Assembly: GCA_049889355.1 (NCBI GenBank)
Contig: JBMHDN010000009.1
Coordinates: 1-64,000 of the forward strand
Length of the DNA stretch: 64,000 nucleotides
Reading direction: 5' to 3'
DNA from: JBMHDN01 sp049889355
GTDB taxonomy: Bacteria; Pseudomonadota; Alphaproteobacteria; Puniceispirillales; Puniceispirillaceae
Of the stretch, positions 33,820 through 42,489 are shown in pieces. Each line of letters begins with the position of its first letter. Within the stretch, counting starts at the first letter, position 1. A program made the translations under genes and the position numbers. The notes under the pieces were generated by a model. The model saw only the letters and a list, made by a program, of their open reading frames with translations. It had not been told where the DNA came from and searched no databases.

Positions 33820-35235
33820 ATGATGAGTAACGATTCACTTTACAAAACCGACTATGCGCGCAGTGACTGCGCTATCGGCTGTGTACATATTGGCTATGGT
33901 GCGTTCCATCGTGCGCACCAGGCTTTGTATCTTGATGATTATATGCAAGTATCTGGCGATTTGCGCTGGGGCATTGCCGCGGTCAATTTGCGGGAAAGTG
34001 AATCAGAGGCTTTTGCCAAGCTGGCGCAAGCAGATGAGGGCTATGTTGTAAAATCGATTGCTCCTGATAGCAGTGTGTCTCACCGTCTGGTCCGCTCACA
34101 TATTCATTTTGTGGATGCAGCCAGCGCGCGCGAAAAGGCCTATGATCTGTTCTGTTTGCCTTCTGTGCATATGGCCAGCATCACGGTGACAGAGAGCGGG
34201 TATTATTTTGATCCAAATTGGCAGCTTGATTTAACAGCAGAGCCAGTTGCCGCTGGTCTGGCTGGTCATCCAGCCCAGACTATTTATGCCTTTCTGGCTG
34301 GGGCACTGGCACGCCGGGCAAATGATTTGAACAAGCCAATGACAATTTTCTGCTGTGATAATATCCGCAGCAACGGCCAAATTTTAGAACAGGCGCTCTT
34401 GGCTTATATTGAAGCGCAGCAAAATCATCAGCTGGCCGATTGGGTGCGCAAAAACGTATCCTTCCCTTGTTCAATGGTTGACCGAATTACCCCGCGTACA
34501 ACTGCCGAGCTAGAGGCTGAAATCACAGCTTCTTTTCCGGAATATGCGTGTGCGCCGGTGCATGCCGAAGATTTCTCTCAATGGGTGATTGAAGATGATT
34601 TCGCTGCTGAACTGCCAGATTTTGAGCAGGTAGGCGTTCAGATCGTCCCAGATGTTGAGCCTTATGAAGAGGCCAAAATACGTATTTTGAATGGCGGGCA
34701 TTCGGGCCTTGCCTATCTGGGCGCGTTGGCAGGCCATCAAACCTTTGATCAGGCCATGCGTGATCCGGTCTTGCGTGCGCATTTTGATAAATGGGAACAG
34801 CATGAGGTGCTGCAAGGTCTTGATGACCACATCCCCTTTAACACATCAGATTATCTGCATAAAATTGCCGGGCGTTTCGAAAATCAAGGTATTGCAGATC
34901 ACCTTGAGCGGATTTGTATGGATGGCTATGCCAAAATGGCAATCTATATCAGACCGACATTGGAAGCCTGCCTGCAAAAGGGCATTCTGCCAGAGGCTGG
35001 ATTTGACTGTGTGGCCTCGTGGATTGTCAGCGCCCGTCATTTTCAAAATGGCAGTGTTGGTTTCCCCTATCATGAACCGCATTGGGACAGGCTGGTTTCG
35101 ATGATCGAGCCAGGCAAAGAGGCCGAAATTGCATCAGACCCTCAAATCTGGGGCGATCTGCCTGAGCGTTTCGAACATTTCGTACCAGGGCTTGTAGCCG
35201 CAATTCAAAGAATGGATCAAAAATGGCAGGCTTAA
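33820..35235 (+). CDS. Mannitol 2-dehydrogenase-type polyol dehydrogenase
   Basis: This 471-residue enzyme of the long-chain polyol dehydrogenase family oxidises a sugar alcohol with NAD. The N-terminal dinucleotide site is VHIGYGAFHRAHQALYLDD. The catalytic signature KIRILNGGHSGLAYLG (pattern K-x4-N-x2-H) lies in the second half. SMVDRITPRTT is also diagnostic. Known members act on mannitol, arabinitol or fructuronate; the adjacent polyol ABC system favours mannitol or arabinitol. Two ATGs occur in tandem at the start and no strong ribosome site separates them. The 3' end overlaps the ATPase gene by 13 bases. Confidence 0.9.
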   Translation: MMSNDSLYKTDYARSDCAIGCVHIGYGAFHRAHQALYLDDYMQVSGDLRWGIAAVNLRESESEAFAKLAQADEGYVVKSIAPDSSVSHRLVRSHIHFVDAASAREKAYDLFCLPSVHMASITVTESGYYFDPNWQLDLTAEPVAAGLAGHPAQTIYAFLAGALARRANDLNKPMTIFCCDNIRSNGQILEQALLAYIEAQQNHQLADWVRKNVSFPCSMVDRITPRTTAELEAEITASFPEYACAPVHAEDFSQWVIEDDFAAELPDFEQVGVQIVPDVEPYEEAKIRILNGGHSGLAYLGALAGHQTFDQAMRDPVLRAHFDKWEQHEVLQGLDDHIPFNTSDYLHKIAGRFENQGIADHLERICMDGYAKMAIYIRPTLEACLQKGILPEAGFDCVASWIVSARHFQNGSVGFPYHEPHWDRLVSMIEPGKEAEIASDPQIWGDLPERFEHFVPGLVAAIQRMDQKWQA

Positions 35236-36251
35236 CACTTCAGCATGTTGGCAAATCCTACGGCGATGTCGAGGTCATCGAAAGCGTCGATCTGGACATT
35301 AAAGATGGCGAGTTTATTGTCTTTGTCGGCCCGTCTGGGTGCGGTAAATCCACCTTGCTTCGGATGATTGCAGGTCTTGAGGAAATTTCAGGCGGCAGCA
35401 TTTCCATTGGCGATATGGTTGTCAATGAGGTGGCACCTGCCAAACGCGGTGTGGCGATGGTGTTCCAGACCTATGCGCTTTATCCGCATATGACAGTCTA
35501 TAAAAATATGGCGTTCGGCCTGAAACAGGCCCGCATGCCTCAGCCAGAAATCGACAAGCGCGTAAAAGAGGCAGCGGAAATTCTGGAAATTACCAGCCTG
35601 TTGGATCGCACGCCAAAAGCATTGTCAGGCGGCCAGCGTCAGCGTGTGGCCATTGGCCGGGCTATTGTGCGTGAACCAGAAGTATTCTTATTCGACGAGC
35701 CGCTGTCAAATTTGGATGCAGCACTGCGTGTTCAGACACGTATCGAGATTGCGCGCTTGCATAAACGCCTTGGAACCACCATGATTTACGTTACGCATGA
35801 TCAGGTCGAAGCGATGACACTCGCAGATCGGATTGTGGTGTTGCGACATGGTCATATTGAACAGGTTGGCACACCCATTGAACTCTATGAAAAGCCAGAT
35901 AATATGTTTGTTGCACAATTTATCGGCAGTCCGAAGATGAATTTCTTCTCTGCAGATGATATAACAAAACATGCAGCCAAGATGCTGATCAATGAGGCTG
36001 ATATTCTGGGTATCCGCCCTGAACATATGCGTTTTTCAGATGCGAAAAATGCATTGGTGATGGCAACACCGGATTTGGTGGAAAATTTGGGTGAGGTGGC
36101 TCTTGTTCATTGCAAGACAGCACATGGCAAAGAGTTTATCGCAAAGACCACTGATCTCAGTCAAATTGAACTGGGTCAGGAAATAGGTCTCACCGCAGAT
36201 AAAACACATCTGAACTTTTTTAACAGCCAGACGGAAAAACGCATCGGCTGA
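35223..36251 (+). CDS. Polyol ABC transporter ATPase (MalK/UgpC type)
   Basis: This 342-residue ATPase has Walker A GPSGCGKST near residue 38, the Q-loop in VFQTYALYPHM, signature LSGGQRQRVAIGRA, Walker B FLFDEPLSNLD and the switch histidine in YVTHDQVEAM. A C-terminal TOBE-type regulatory domain begins around residue 240 (ILGIRPEHMRFSD). It supplies energy to the two permeases of the same operon. The start lies inside the end of the dehydrogenase gene, so expression is coupled. Confidence 0.95.
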   Translation: MAGLTLQHVGKSYGDVEVIESVDLDIKDGEFIVFVGPSGCGKSTLLRMIAGLEEISGGSISIGDMVVNEVAPAKRGVAMVFQTYALYPHMTVYKNMAFGLKQARMPQPEIDKRVKEAAEILEITSLLDRTPKALSGGQRQRVAIGRAIVREPEVFLFDEPLSNLDAALRVQTRIEIARLHKRLGTTMIYVTHDQVEAMTLADRIVVLRHGHIEQVGTPIELYEKPDNMFVAQFIGSPKMNFFSADDITKHAAKMLINEADILGIRPEHMRFSDAKNALVMATPDLVENLGEVALVHCKTAHGKEFIAKTTDLSQIELGQEIGLTADKTHLNFFNSQTEKRIG

Positions 36252-36294
36252 GGTGGTATCACCCTAGCTTTGCAAATCGGATAAAGGAAAGACA

Positions 36295-37299
36295 ATGGGA
36301 TATCGCTATGCGATTAATGGATTTGGGCGTATCGGACGCAATATTCTGCGCGCACATATTGAAGGCGCTAAATCAGATATCCAAATCGCAGCCATCAATG
36401 ATTTGGCATCCATAGAAGAAGCGGCATTTTTGCTGGAATATGACACAGTGCATGGCCGGCTTAACGCTGAGATACGCCATGATGACAGCGCCATTTATAT
36501 TAATGATTTGCCGCCTATCCGCTATTTCAGCGAAAGCAACCCGCAGCAGCTCAACTGGGCTGAAGCTGACATTGATCTGGTGATGGAATCAACAGGCCGC
36601 TTCACCACAAAGGAGGCTGCGAGCATCCATCTTGAGCAAGGGGCGAAACGAGTGCTGGTATCTGCCCCATCTGCAGGGGCTGACAAAATCATTGTATATG
36701 GGGTTAATCATCATCAGATCACTGCAGAAGATAAAGTGATCTCAGCTGCGTCCTGCACCACCAATTGTCTGGCCCCTATGGCCAAGCTGGTACATGACAG
36801 ATGCGGCCTTCAACAAGGTTTCATGACCACCATCCATAGCTATACCAGCGACCAACGTTTACTAGATGCCGAACATAAAGATTTGTATCGCGCCAGAGCA
36901 GCGGCCGAAAATATCATCCCCACAACAACTGGGGCAGCACGCGCTGTTGGCCTTGTTTTGCCAGAATTGGCAGGCAAGCTAGATGGGGTAGCCATCCGCG
37001 TACCAACGCCAAATGTATCAGCGGTTGATCTGGTGTTTATGCCAGAGAACCCAATATCAGAAGAAACGCTCAATGCGTTGTTTATAGAGGCAGCAGCTGG
37101 CGATCTTAAAGGGGTGATGGCAGTGACAGACAAGCCGCTTGTCTCGAGTGATCTCAACCATTGCCCAGCTTCTGTAACCATGCATCTGGATCAAACAAAG
37201 GTGATGCCAGATGGGATGGTCAGGCTGTTTGGCTGGTATGATAATGAGTGGGGTTTTTCTAACCGCATGCTCGATATAGCCTCATATCTGGCCGGCTGA
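36295..37299 (+). CDS. gap: Glyceraldehyde-3-phosphate dehydrogenase, type I
   Basis: This 334-residue enzyme catalyses the NAD(P)-linked oxidation and phosphorylation of glyceraldehyde 3-phosphate. It starts YAINGFGRIGRNILRA, has AINDLAS where NAD selectivity is set (Asp followed by Leu favours NAD), and carries the active-site SAASCTTNCLAP. Other matches are DLYRARAAAENIIPTTTGAA and VPTPNVSAVDLVF. It lies 43 bp after the polyol ATPase with GGAAAGACA before the ATG, so it may belong to that operon. Epd (erythrose-4-phosphate dehydrogenase) is an alternative, but the C-terminal block fits GAPDH better. A pckA gene follows on the same strand. Confidence 0.9.
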   Translation: MGYRYAINGFGRIGRNILRAHIEGAKSDIQIAAINDLASIEEAAFLLEYDTVHGRLNAEIRHDDSAIYINDLPPIRYFSESNPQQLNWAEADIDLVMESTGRFTTKEAASIHLEQGAKRVLVSAPSAGADKIIVYGVNHHQITAEDKVISAASCTTNCLAPMAKLVHDRCGLQQGFMTTIHSYTSDQRLLDAEHKDLYRARAAAENIIPTTTGAARAVGLVLPELAGKLDGVAIRVPTPNVSAVDLVFMPENPISEETLNALFIEAAAGDLKGVMAVTDKPLVSSDLNHCPASVTMHLDQTKVMPDGMVRLFGWYDNEWGFSNRMLDIASYLAG

Positions 37300-37401
37300 T
37301 TCGTCGCACCCTTCAATCAGTACTGCGTCCTTTTTGGAGCTTGTCCGGCTCTGAGTGATATGTTACGCGCATCAGGTGATATTTTTTATAAGGCCTGATC
37401 T

Positions 37402-39000
37402 ATGCGCGCGTTTTTAGAGTCCCTTGGTATTACCAATCCAACCGACATCATCTACAACCCGAGCTATGATCAGCTCTTTAAAGATGAGACTGACCCGAGC
37501 CTTGAAGGTTTTGAAAAAGCATATCTCACCCAAACTGGCGCGGTGAATGTGTTAACAGGCGAATATACCGGCCGCTCTCCCAAAGATAAATTCATCGTCA
37601 AAGATGCGACCACCGCCGATAAATTATGGTGGAATGGCGATGGTGCTAAAAATGACAATAAGCCGATTTCTGAAGAAGTCTGGGCTGATCTGAAAACGCT
37701 GGTCGCAGATCAGCTGTCACATAAGAAGCTTTATGTGATTGATGGATATTGCGGGGCGAATGAAGATAGCTGTCTGAAAGTGCGCTTTATCATGGAAGTG
37801 GCCTGGCAGGCCCATTTTGTGAAGAACATGTTTATCCGCCCATCAGCGGCGCAGCTTGAGGATTTTGAGCCTGATTTTACAGTGATTAATGCGTCAAAGA
37901 CCAGCAACCCAAATTGGCAGGCGCAGGGGCTTAACTCGCCGACTTTCATCGCCTTTAATATGAGCGAGCGCGTGCAGCTGATTGGCGGGACTTGGTATGG
38001 CGGCGAGATGAAAAAAGGCCTGTTCTCTGTCATGAATTATTTGCTGCCTCAGCGCGGCATCGCCTCGATGCATTGTTCAGCCAATGAAGGCAAAGATGGC
38101 GATGTGGCCTTGTTTTTTGGCCTCTCTGGAACTGGGAAAACAACCTTATCAGCCTCGCCAGTACGCGCCTTAATCGGTGATGATGAACATGGCTGGGATG
38201 ATGATGGCGTGTTCAATTTCGAAGGTGGCTGTTATGCCAAGACCATTGATTTAGATGCCACAAAGGAACCTGAAATATTTGCCGCCATCCGGCGTGATGC
38301 TTTGCTTGAAAATGTAGCAGTGGACAGCAATGGGAAGGTGGATTTCAGTGATGTGTCACGCACTGAAAATACCCGTGTGTCCTATCCTATTCATCATATT
38401 GAAAATATCGTCCAGCCAGTCTCAAAAGCAGGCCATGCCAGCCGGGTGATATTTCTGACTGCTGATGCATTTGGCGTGTTGCCTGCTGTATCGCTGTTGG
38501 ATAATGACCAAGCACAATATCATTTCCTATCAGGTTTCACCGCCAAGCTCGCCGGTACAGAGCGCGGCATTACCAGCCCGACGCCCACCTTCTCGGCCTG
38601 TTTCGGGGCGGCTTTCCTCAGCTTGCATCCAACCCAATATGCAGAAGTGCTCAAAGCCCGCATGACAGCTTCGGGTGCACGCGCCTATCTGGTGAATACT
38701 GGCTGGAATGGTCACGGCGCGCGCATTTCACTGGCGAATACACGTGCGATTATTGATGCGATTTTGAGCGGAGAGCTGGACGGTGCCCCGACACATACTC
38801 TGCCACTTTTCAATCTGAAAATGCCAACAGCGATTTCAGGTATTGATGCGGCGATTCTTGACCCGCGCAGCAGCTATGAAAATCAGGATGACTGGCAGGA
38901 ACGCGCGCAGGATCTCGCTGGCCTGTTCATCGATAATTTCGCCAAATTCACCGATATGCCGGCTGGCAAGGCGCTGGTCTCAGCTGGTCCACAGCGCTGA
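37402..39000 (+). CDS. pckA: Phosphoenolpyruvate carboxykinase (ATP)
   Basis: This 532-residue enzyme converts oxaloacetate and ATP to phosphoenolpyruvate and CO2, the first step of gluconeogenesis. Family marks are VNVLTGEYTGRSPKDKFIV near the N-terminus, LIGGTWYGGEMKKG, the P-loop GLSGTGKTTLSA, the metal site LIGDDEHGWDDDGVFNFEGGC and FLTADAFGVLPAVS. Length is standard. It converges on the regulatory CbrA/CrbS-like kinase gene, 14 bp away. Its position beside acetate/short-acid regulators fits growth on organic acids. Confidence 0.97.
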   Translation: MRAFLESLGITNPTDIIYNPSYDQLFKDETDPSLEGFEKAYLTQTGAVNVLTGEYTGRSPKDKFIVKDATTADKLWWNGDGAKNDNKPISEEVWADLKTLVADQLSHKKLYVIDGYCGANEDSCLKVRFIMEVAWQAHFVKNMFIRPSAAQLEDFEPDFTVINASKTSNPNWQAQGLNSPTFIAFNMSERVQLIGGTWYGGEMKKGLFSVMNYLLPQRGIASMHCSANEGKDGDVALFFGLSGTGKTTLSASPVRALIGDDEHGWDDDGVFNFEGGCYAKTIDLDATKEPEIFAAIRRDALLENVAVDSNGKVDFSDVSRTENTRVSYPIHHIENIVQPVSKAGHASRVIFLTADAFGVLPAVSLLDNDQAQYHFLSGFTAKLAGTERGITSPTPTFSACFGAAFLSLHPTQYAEVLKARMTASGARAYLVNTGWNGHGARISLANTRAIIDAILSGELDGAPTHTLPLFNLKMPTAISGIDAAILDPRSSYENQDDWQERAQDLAGLFIDNFAKFTDMPAGKALVSAGPQR

Positions 39001-39014
39001 TCATCTCTGTCCTT

Positions 39015-41723
39015 CTAAAGGTCTTGCGGGGTGTCTTTGGGGCTGTTTTCAGGCAGCCTATGTGGCAGGGTAATGGTGAAACATGCCCCTTTATCGGTAT
39101 TTTCAGCTCGGATGTCACCGCCCAGCAGGCGGATAATTTGTGCTGAAATAGGCAGGCCAAGTCCAACGCCACTGCGCCCGCCTGAACTGCCGGTGGCAAA
39201 TTTCTGAAAGATGTCAATTTGACTGATGGCCGGTATGCCAGGCCCGTTATCTTGCACACACAGCGCATAGCCAGCACCGTTATCAAGCCTTTTGAGATCG
39301 ATCCAGATTTGCGGTGCATCAGCTGGATTATGCTTAATCGCATTAACGATTAAATTTATCAGAGGCTGCACTAGCCTGTCAGGATCGGTGATGATGTGGG
39401 CATCATTATCAGGCAAATGGAGGCTGGCCCCGCGCTCTTCAGTCAAGCTTGAGGTGGCCTGAACAGCGCGTTCCAACAGCGCAGAAAAAGATACTTCTGC
39501 TGGATTGAGCTTTGGCTGGCCACTTTCCAGAAAGCTGATATCCAAAATCTCATCTAGCAATTTTGTCAGCCTCAAGCTTTCTTCATGGATGATATTGGCA
39601 AAATGGGCAGATTTTCCTGTTTTTTCTGACTGCTCAGATTTCAGAATTTCGGCAAAAGAGCGAATAGATGTCATCGGCGTGCGCAATTCATGGCTGACCG
39701 AGGTGAGGAATTGGTCGCGCTGCTGGCCGAGATGAACCAGCTGGAAATTGGCAGCACGTAATTGCACGGCCGTATCGCTCAGCTCTTTTGATTTTTCCTC
39801 AAGCTGAGTGGAATAAGCTCGTATCGCTGCTTGTTCATCAGCAAGCGCGATTAGATCAGATACAGATAGACTGCCACGTCCGACAAATTGGCTTAACACA
39901 GCCTGTGCGGTGGCGGCGCCCACCACAGATGCAAATTCGCGCTCCAGCGATTCCAGAAAATCAGTGGTGATCTCTGGCAGGCCATCGCTGATTCCCTGTG
40001 CGGCTGCTGTCTTGCGGAAAAAAGCGGCCCCATCTTCGCGCCCAAGGATGCGCTGGGAGAGAGCCAGCAATTCAAAAGGCGACGCGCTGACATCAAAGAG
40101 TGAGCGCCTGGTGCGCCGCACCGGGTTCATCATAAAGACAGCAGATTGAAGCCTCTCCATATCATTGGGCTGGGTAGCCAGCGAGACCAGACAAAAAACG
40201 GCTATATTCCCGCCAAGAGACCAGATGAAAGCATGGACCAGCGGATCTGCAATAGTGGAGCCGAACAAGGCCTGTGGTTGCAATAACCACAATCCAAAGA
40301 GCCCCTCTTGCAAAATTTCTTTATCCAGAATGAAAGACCCTTCAAAGCTGGGTAAAAATGAGGTGTAGGCCCAGAGGATAAAGCCCGTTAGGACCCCGCA
40401 AATAGCGCCTTTTTTAGTGGCACTGCGCCAGATCATGCCGCCGATAAGCGGCGGGACAATCTGGCTCACGCCTAAGAAGGAAATCAGTCCGATAGAGGCC
40501 AGTGCCTCAGTGCCACCTGTAAAGCGGTAATAAAGATAGCCAAGGCTGAGAATCAGGAAAATGGTGAGGCGGCGAGTCAAAAGGGTGAGTTCACGCAAAT
40601 CACCGCTGCTGCGTTTGCGTGGCCCTTCGCCTGCCAACAGCAAGGGCAGGACCAAATGGTTAGAGACCATGGTTGCCAATGCCAGTGCGGCCACAATCAC
40701 CATCGATGTTGCAGATGAAAAGCCGCCCAGAAAGGCCAGAATAGCCAGCCCGTCATATCCTTGAGACAGAGGTATGGTCAGCACAAACAAATCCGGATTT
40801 GAGTCTACTCCCAGTTCAGCCAGCCCGAACAAGGCAATCGGCATCACAAACAGGCACATCAATAATAAATAAGCAGGAAAGGCCCAGGAAGCGAGTGCCA
40901 GCTGGCGTTCATTCTGGTTTTCAACCACCAAGACCTGAAACATGCGTGGCAATGTAAAAATCGCAAAGGCAGATAAAAACATCAGCGTTGCCCAACGCGA
41001 TGAAAACAGCGTTTGTGAGTTGAGTTTGGAGACCAGCTCAGGGCTGATCAGATCGCGCTCGCTGGTGGATATCCAGAAAATGACTGCAATACCGACTGTC
41101 ACCAGCGCCACTAATTTTACAATGGCTTCAAGGGCGATGGCTGTCACCACCCCTTCATGGCGTTCTGAGGCATTCAGACTGCGTGTCCCAAACATGGAAA
41201 TGAAAATCGCTAGGCCCAAGGCGACAATAAAGGCTGTTAAATCCTGCCAGGCATTATTGGTTTCCAGCTGAGATTGTTGAGCGAAAACAGAAAAGGAGAG
41301 GGTTAGAGATTGGAGTTGAAGCGCGATATAAGGCGTTGCCCCAACCAGCGCAATCAGGGTGATAATCGCGCCAAGAGATACGCTTTTCCCATATCGGGCG
41401 GAAACAAAATCAGCGATTGAGGTCAGCTTTTCAGTCCGGCCAATCTCAACCAGCCGCCGCAAAAACCACCACCAGCCCAGAAAGACAATGGTCGGACCTA
41501 AATAAATCGCCAGAAATTCAAAGCCGTTGCGCGCAGCAGAACCCACCGCGCCATAAAAAGTCCAAGCGGTGCAGTAAACAGACAAAGAAAGCGTATAAAT
41601 AAGCGGTGAAGAAAGCAGCGGTTTTTGTCTGGTTTGTGCACTGCGATCAGCCAGATAAGCCACGGTGAAAAGCGCTGCGGCATAAACAATAGAGACCAGG
41701 ATAACAATATTAGAATTGCTCAT
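39015..41723 (-). CDS. SLC5-type transporter fused to sensor histidine kinase (CbrA/CrbS-like)
   Basis: This 902-residue inner-membrane sensor has three parts. Residues about 5-520 form a sodium/solute symporter domain of about 13 helices, with FLGGFSSATSMVIVAALALATMVSNH near residue 340. A STAC domain follows at about 548-615. A coiled coil near 635-665 leads to the kinase, with the H-box SVSHELRTP and phospho-acceptor His678, the N-box NLIVNAIKHNP, DNGPGIP and a GVGLGLPIS G-box. No PAS domain is evident, unlike classic CbrA. CbrA and CrbS relatives sense or regulate histidine, acetate or carbon-nitrogen balance. Its 5' end overlaps a small membrane-protein gene by four bases. The probable partner is the lone receiver upstream. 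Confidence 0.9.
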   Translation of the reverse strand: MSNSNIVILVSIVYAAALFTVAYLADRSAQTRQKPLLSSPLIYTLSLSVYCTAWTFYGAVGSAARNGFEFLAIYLGPTIVFLGWWWFLRRLVEIGRTEKLTSIADFVSARYGKSVSLGAIITLIALVGATPYIALQLQSLTLSFSVFAQQSQLETNNAWQDLTAFIVALGLAIFISMFGTRSLNASERHEGVVTAIALEAIVKLVALVTVGIAVIFWISTSERDLISPELVSKLNSQTLFSSRWATLMFLSAFAIFTLPRMFQVLVVENQNERQLALASWAFPAYLLLMCLFVMPIALFGLAELGVDSNPDLFVLTIPLSQGYDGLAILAFLGGFSSATSMVIVAALALATMVSNHLVLPLLLAGEGPRKRSSGDLRELTLLTRRLTIFLILSLGYLYYRFTGGTEALASIGLISFLGVSQIVPPLIGGMIWRSATKKGAICGVLTGFILWAYTSFLPSFEGSFILDKEILQEGLFGLWLLQPQALFGSTIADPLVHAFIWSLGGNIAVFCLVSLATQPNDMERLQSAVFMMNPVRRTRRSLFDVSASPFELLALSQRILGREDGAAFFRKTAAAQGISDGLPEITTDFLESLEREFASVVGAATAQAVLSQFVGRGSLSVSDLIALADEQAAIRAYSTQLEEKSKELSDTAVQLRAANFQLVHLGQQRDQFLTSVSHELRTPMTSIRSFAEILKSEQSEKTGKSAHFANIIHEESLRLTKLLDEILDISFLESGQPKLNPAEVSFSALLERAVQATSSLTEERGASLHLPDNDAHIITDPDRLVQPLINLIVNAIKHNPADAPQIWIDLKRLDNGAGYALCVQDNGPGIPAISQIDIFQKFATGSSGGRSGVGLGLPISAQIIRLLGGDIRAENTDKGACFTITLPHRLPENSPKDTPQDL

Positions 41724-41941
41724 GGCTGGCTCTCATTTTGCCTGTCCGGCTCAGGCTTATCTAATTTAGAGTTGCTGTTTTGACTGATCAGATAAGACAA
41801 AATGATAAGGATTATCCATATCCCAAATAGGAGCCCGCCAGAGATCAAAAGACTATTGGCCAGCATGACCACATTCAACAACGGGGTCATCAGTAAGATG
41901 ATCGCAAAAAAAGTAATGGCAGCTGATAATGTATTACTCAT
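41720..41941 (-). CDS. Small membrane protein coupled to the transporter-kinase (CbrX-like)
   Basis: This is a 73-residue protein with two strongly hydrophobic helices (AAITFFAIILLMTPLLN and GGLLFGIWIILIILSYLIS) and a charged C-terminal tail rich in Asp, Glu and Lys. Its stop overlaps the kinase start as ATGA. A small two-helix protein, CbrX, is encoded in the same overlapping way before cbrA in pseudomonads, so this is probably a functional analogue that couples translation of the kinase or associates with its transporter domain. The similarity is in layout and topology; sequence homology is not established here. Confidence 0.75.
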   Translation of the reverse strand: MSNTLSAAITFFAIILLMTPLLNVVMLANSLLISGGLLFGIWIILIILSYLISQNSNSKLDKPEPDRQNESQP

Positions 41942-41972
41942 AGGCTTTCAAAAAAGGCACAGCTCAGCATGG

Positions 41973-42030
41973 GCAGATTTGGCCAGGCGCAGATTTGGCC
42001 AGGCGCAGATTTGGCAAGGCGCAGATTTAG
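41973..42030. repeat. Tandem 16-bp repeats between receiver and CbrX-like genes
   Basis: GCAGATTTGGCCAGGC occurs twice exactly, once with one change (GCAGATTTGGCAAGGC), followed by a partial fourth copy that runs into the 3' end of the receiver gene. The array fills the 85-bp spacer of the leftward transcript. Confidence 0.88.
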
Positions 42031-42401
42031 GTTGAGCGAGAATCAAGTAATGCTGACACCTGTTCTATCAAATCACTATTGGCAAAGGGTTTGGTCATAA
42101 ACAGATTGATCCCAGCGATTTGTGCCTGTTGTTTGTCTTTCGTCTGCCCTTTTGCAGAAAGCATCAAGATAGGCAAATCAGCTGTGTCTGGATGAGTGCG
42201 CAATTCTTTGGCCACGGCAAGGCCAGACATATTGGGCAGCATGTAATCAAGGATCAGTAAATCGGGAAGCTGGTTGCGCACAGCCTCTACCGCCAGGCCG
42301 CCATCTGAGACAACCTCGACCTGCCATCCTTTTGCTTCCATGAGATACCGCAGTGCCTCGATGATATTTGGCTCATCTTCCACAATGCAAATACGATACA
42401 T
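42027..42401 (-). CDS. Single-domain response regulator (receiver only)
   Basis: This 124-residue CheY-like receiver has phospho-acceptor Asp52 (LLILDYMLPNMSG), an acidic pair in VEDEPN, a Thr/Ser switch in LSAKGQ and Lys104 (MTKPF). There is no output domain, so it must signal by protein contact or phosphotransfer. It lies just upstream of the CbrX-like and transporter-kinase genes and probably receives phosphate from that kinase. Most CbrA/CrbS kinases partner with DNA-binding regulators, so a stand-alone receiver is a deviation. Confidence 0.93.
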   Translation of the reverse strand: MYRICIVEDEPNIIEALRYLMEAKGWQVEVVSDGGLAVEAVRNQLPDLLILDYMLPNMSGLAVAKELRTHPDTADLPILMLSAKGQTKDKQQAQIAGINLFMTKPFANSDLIEQVSALLDSRST

Positions 42402-42489
42402 ACATGTCCCCCAACCCGTACTGAAGGTACTCTGTCAGAATATAAAGGAAAAATCCAGCTTTCCGAAATGCGCTATCCTGCGGGTGATA

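Noticed and set aside
36295..37299. Erythrose-4-phosphate dehydrogenase (epd)
   Set aside because: The ASCTTNCLAP site and the DLYRARAAAENIIPTTTGAA and VPTPNVSAVDL blocks match GAPDH more closely.
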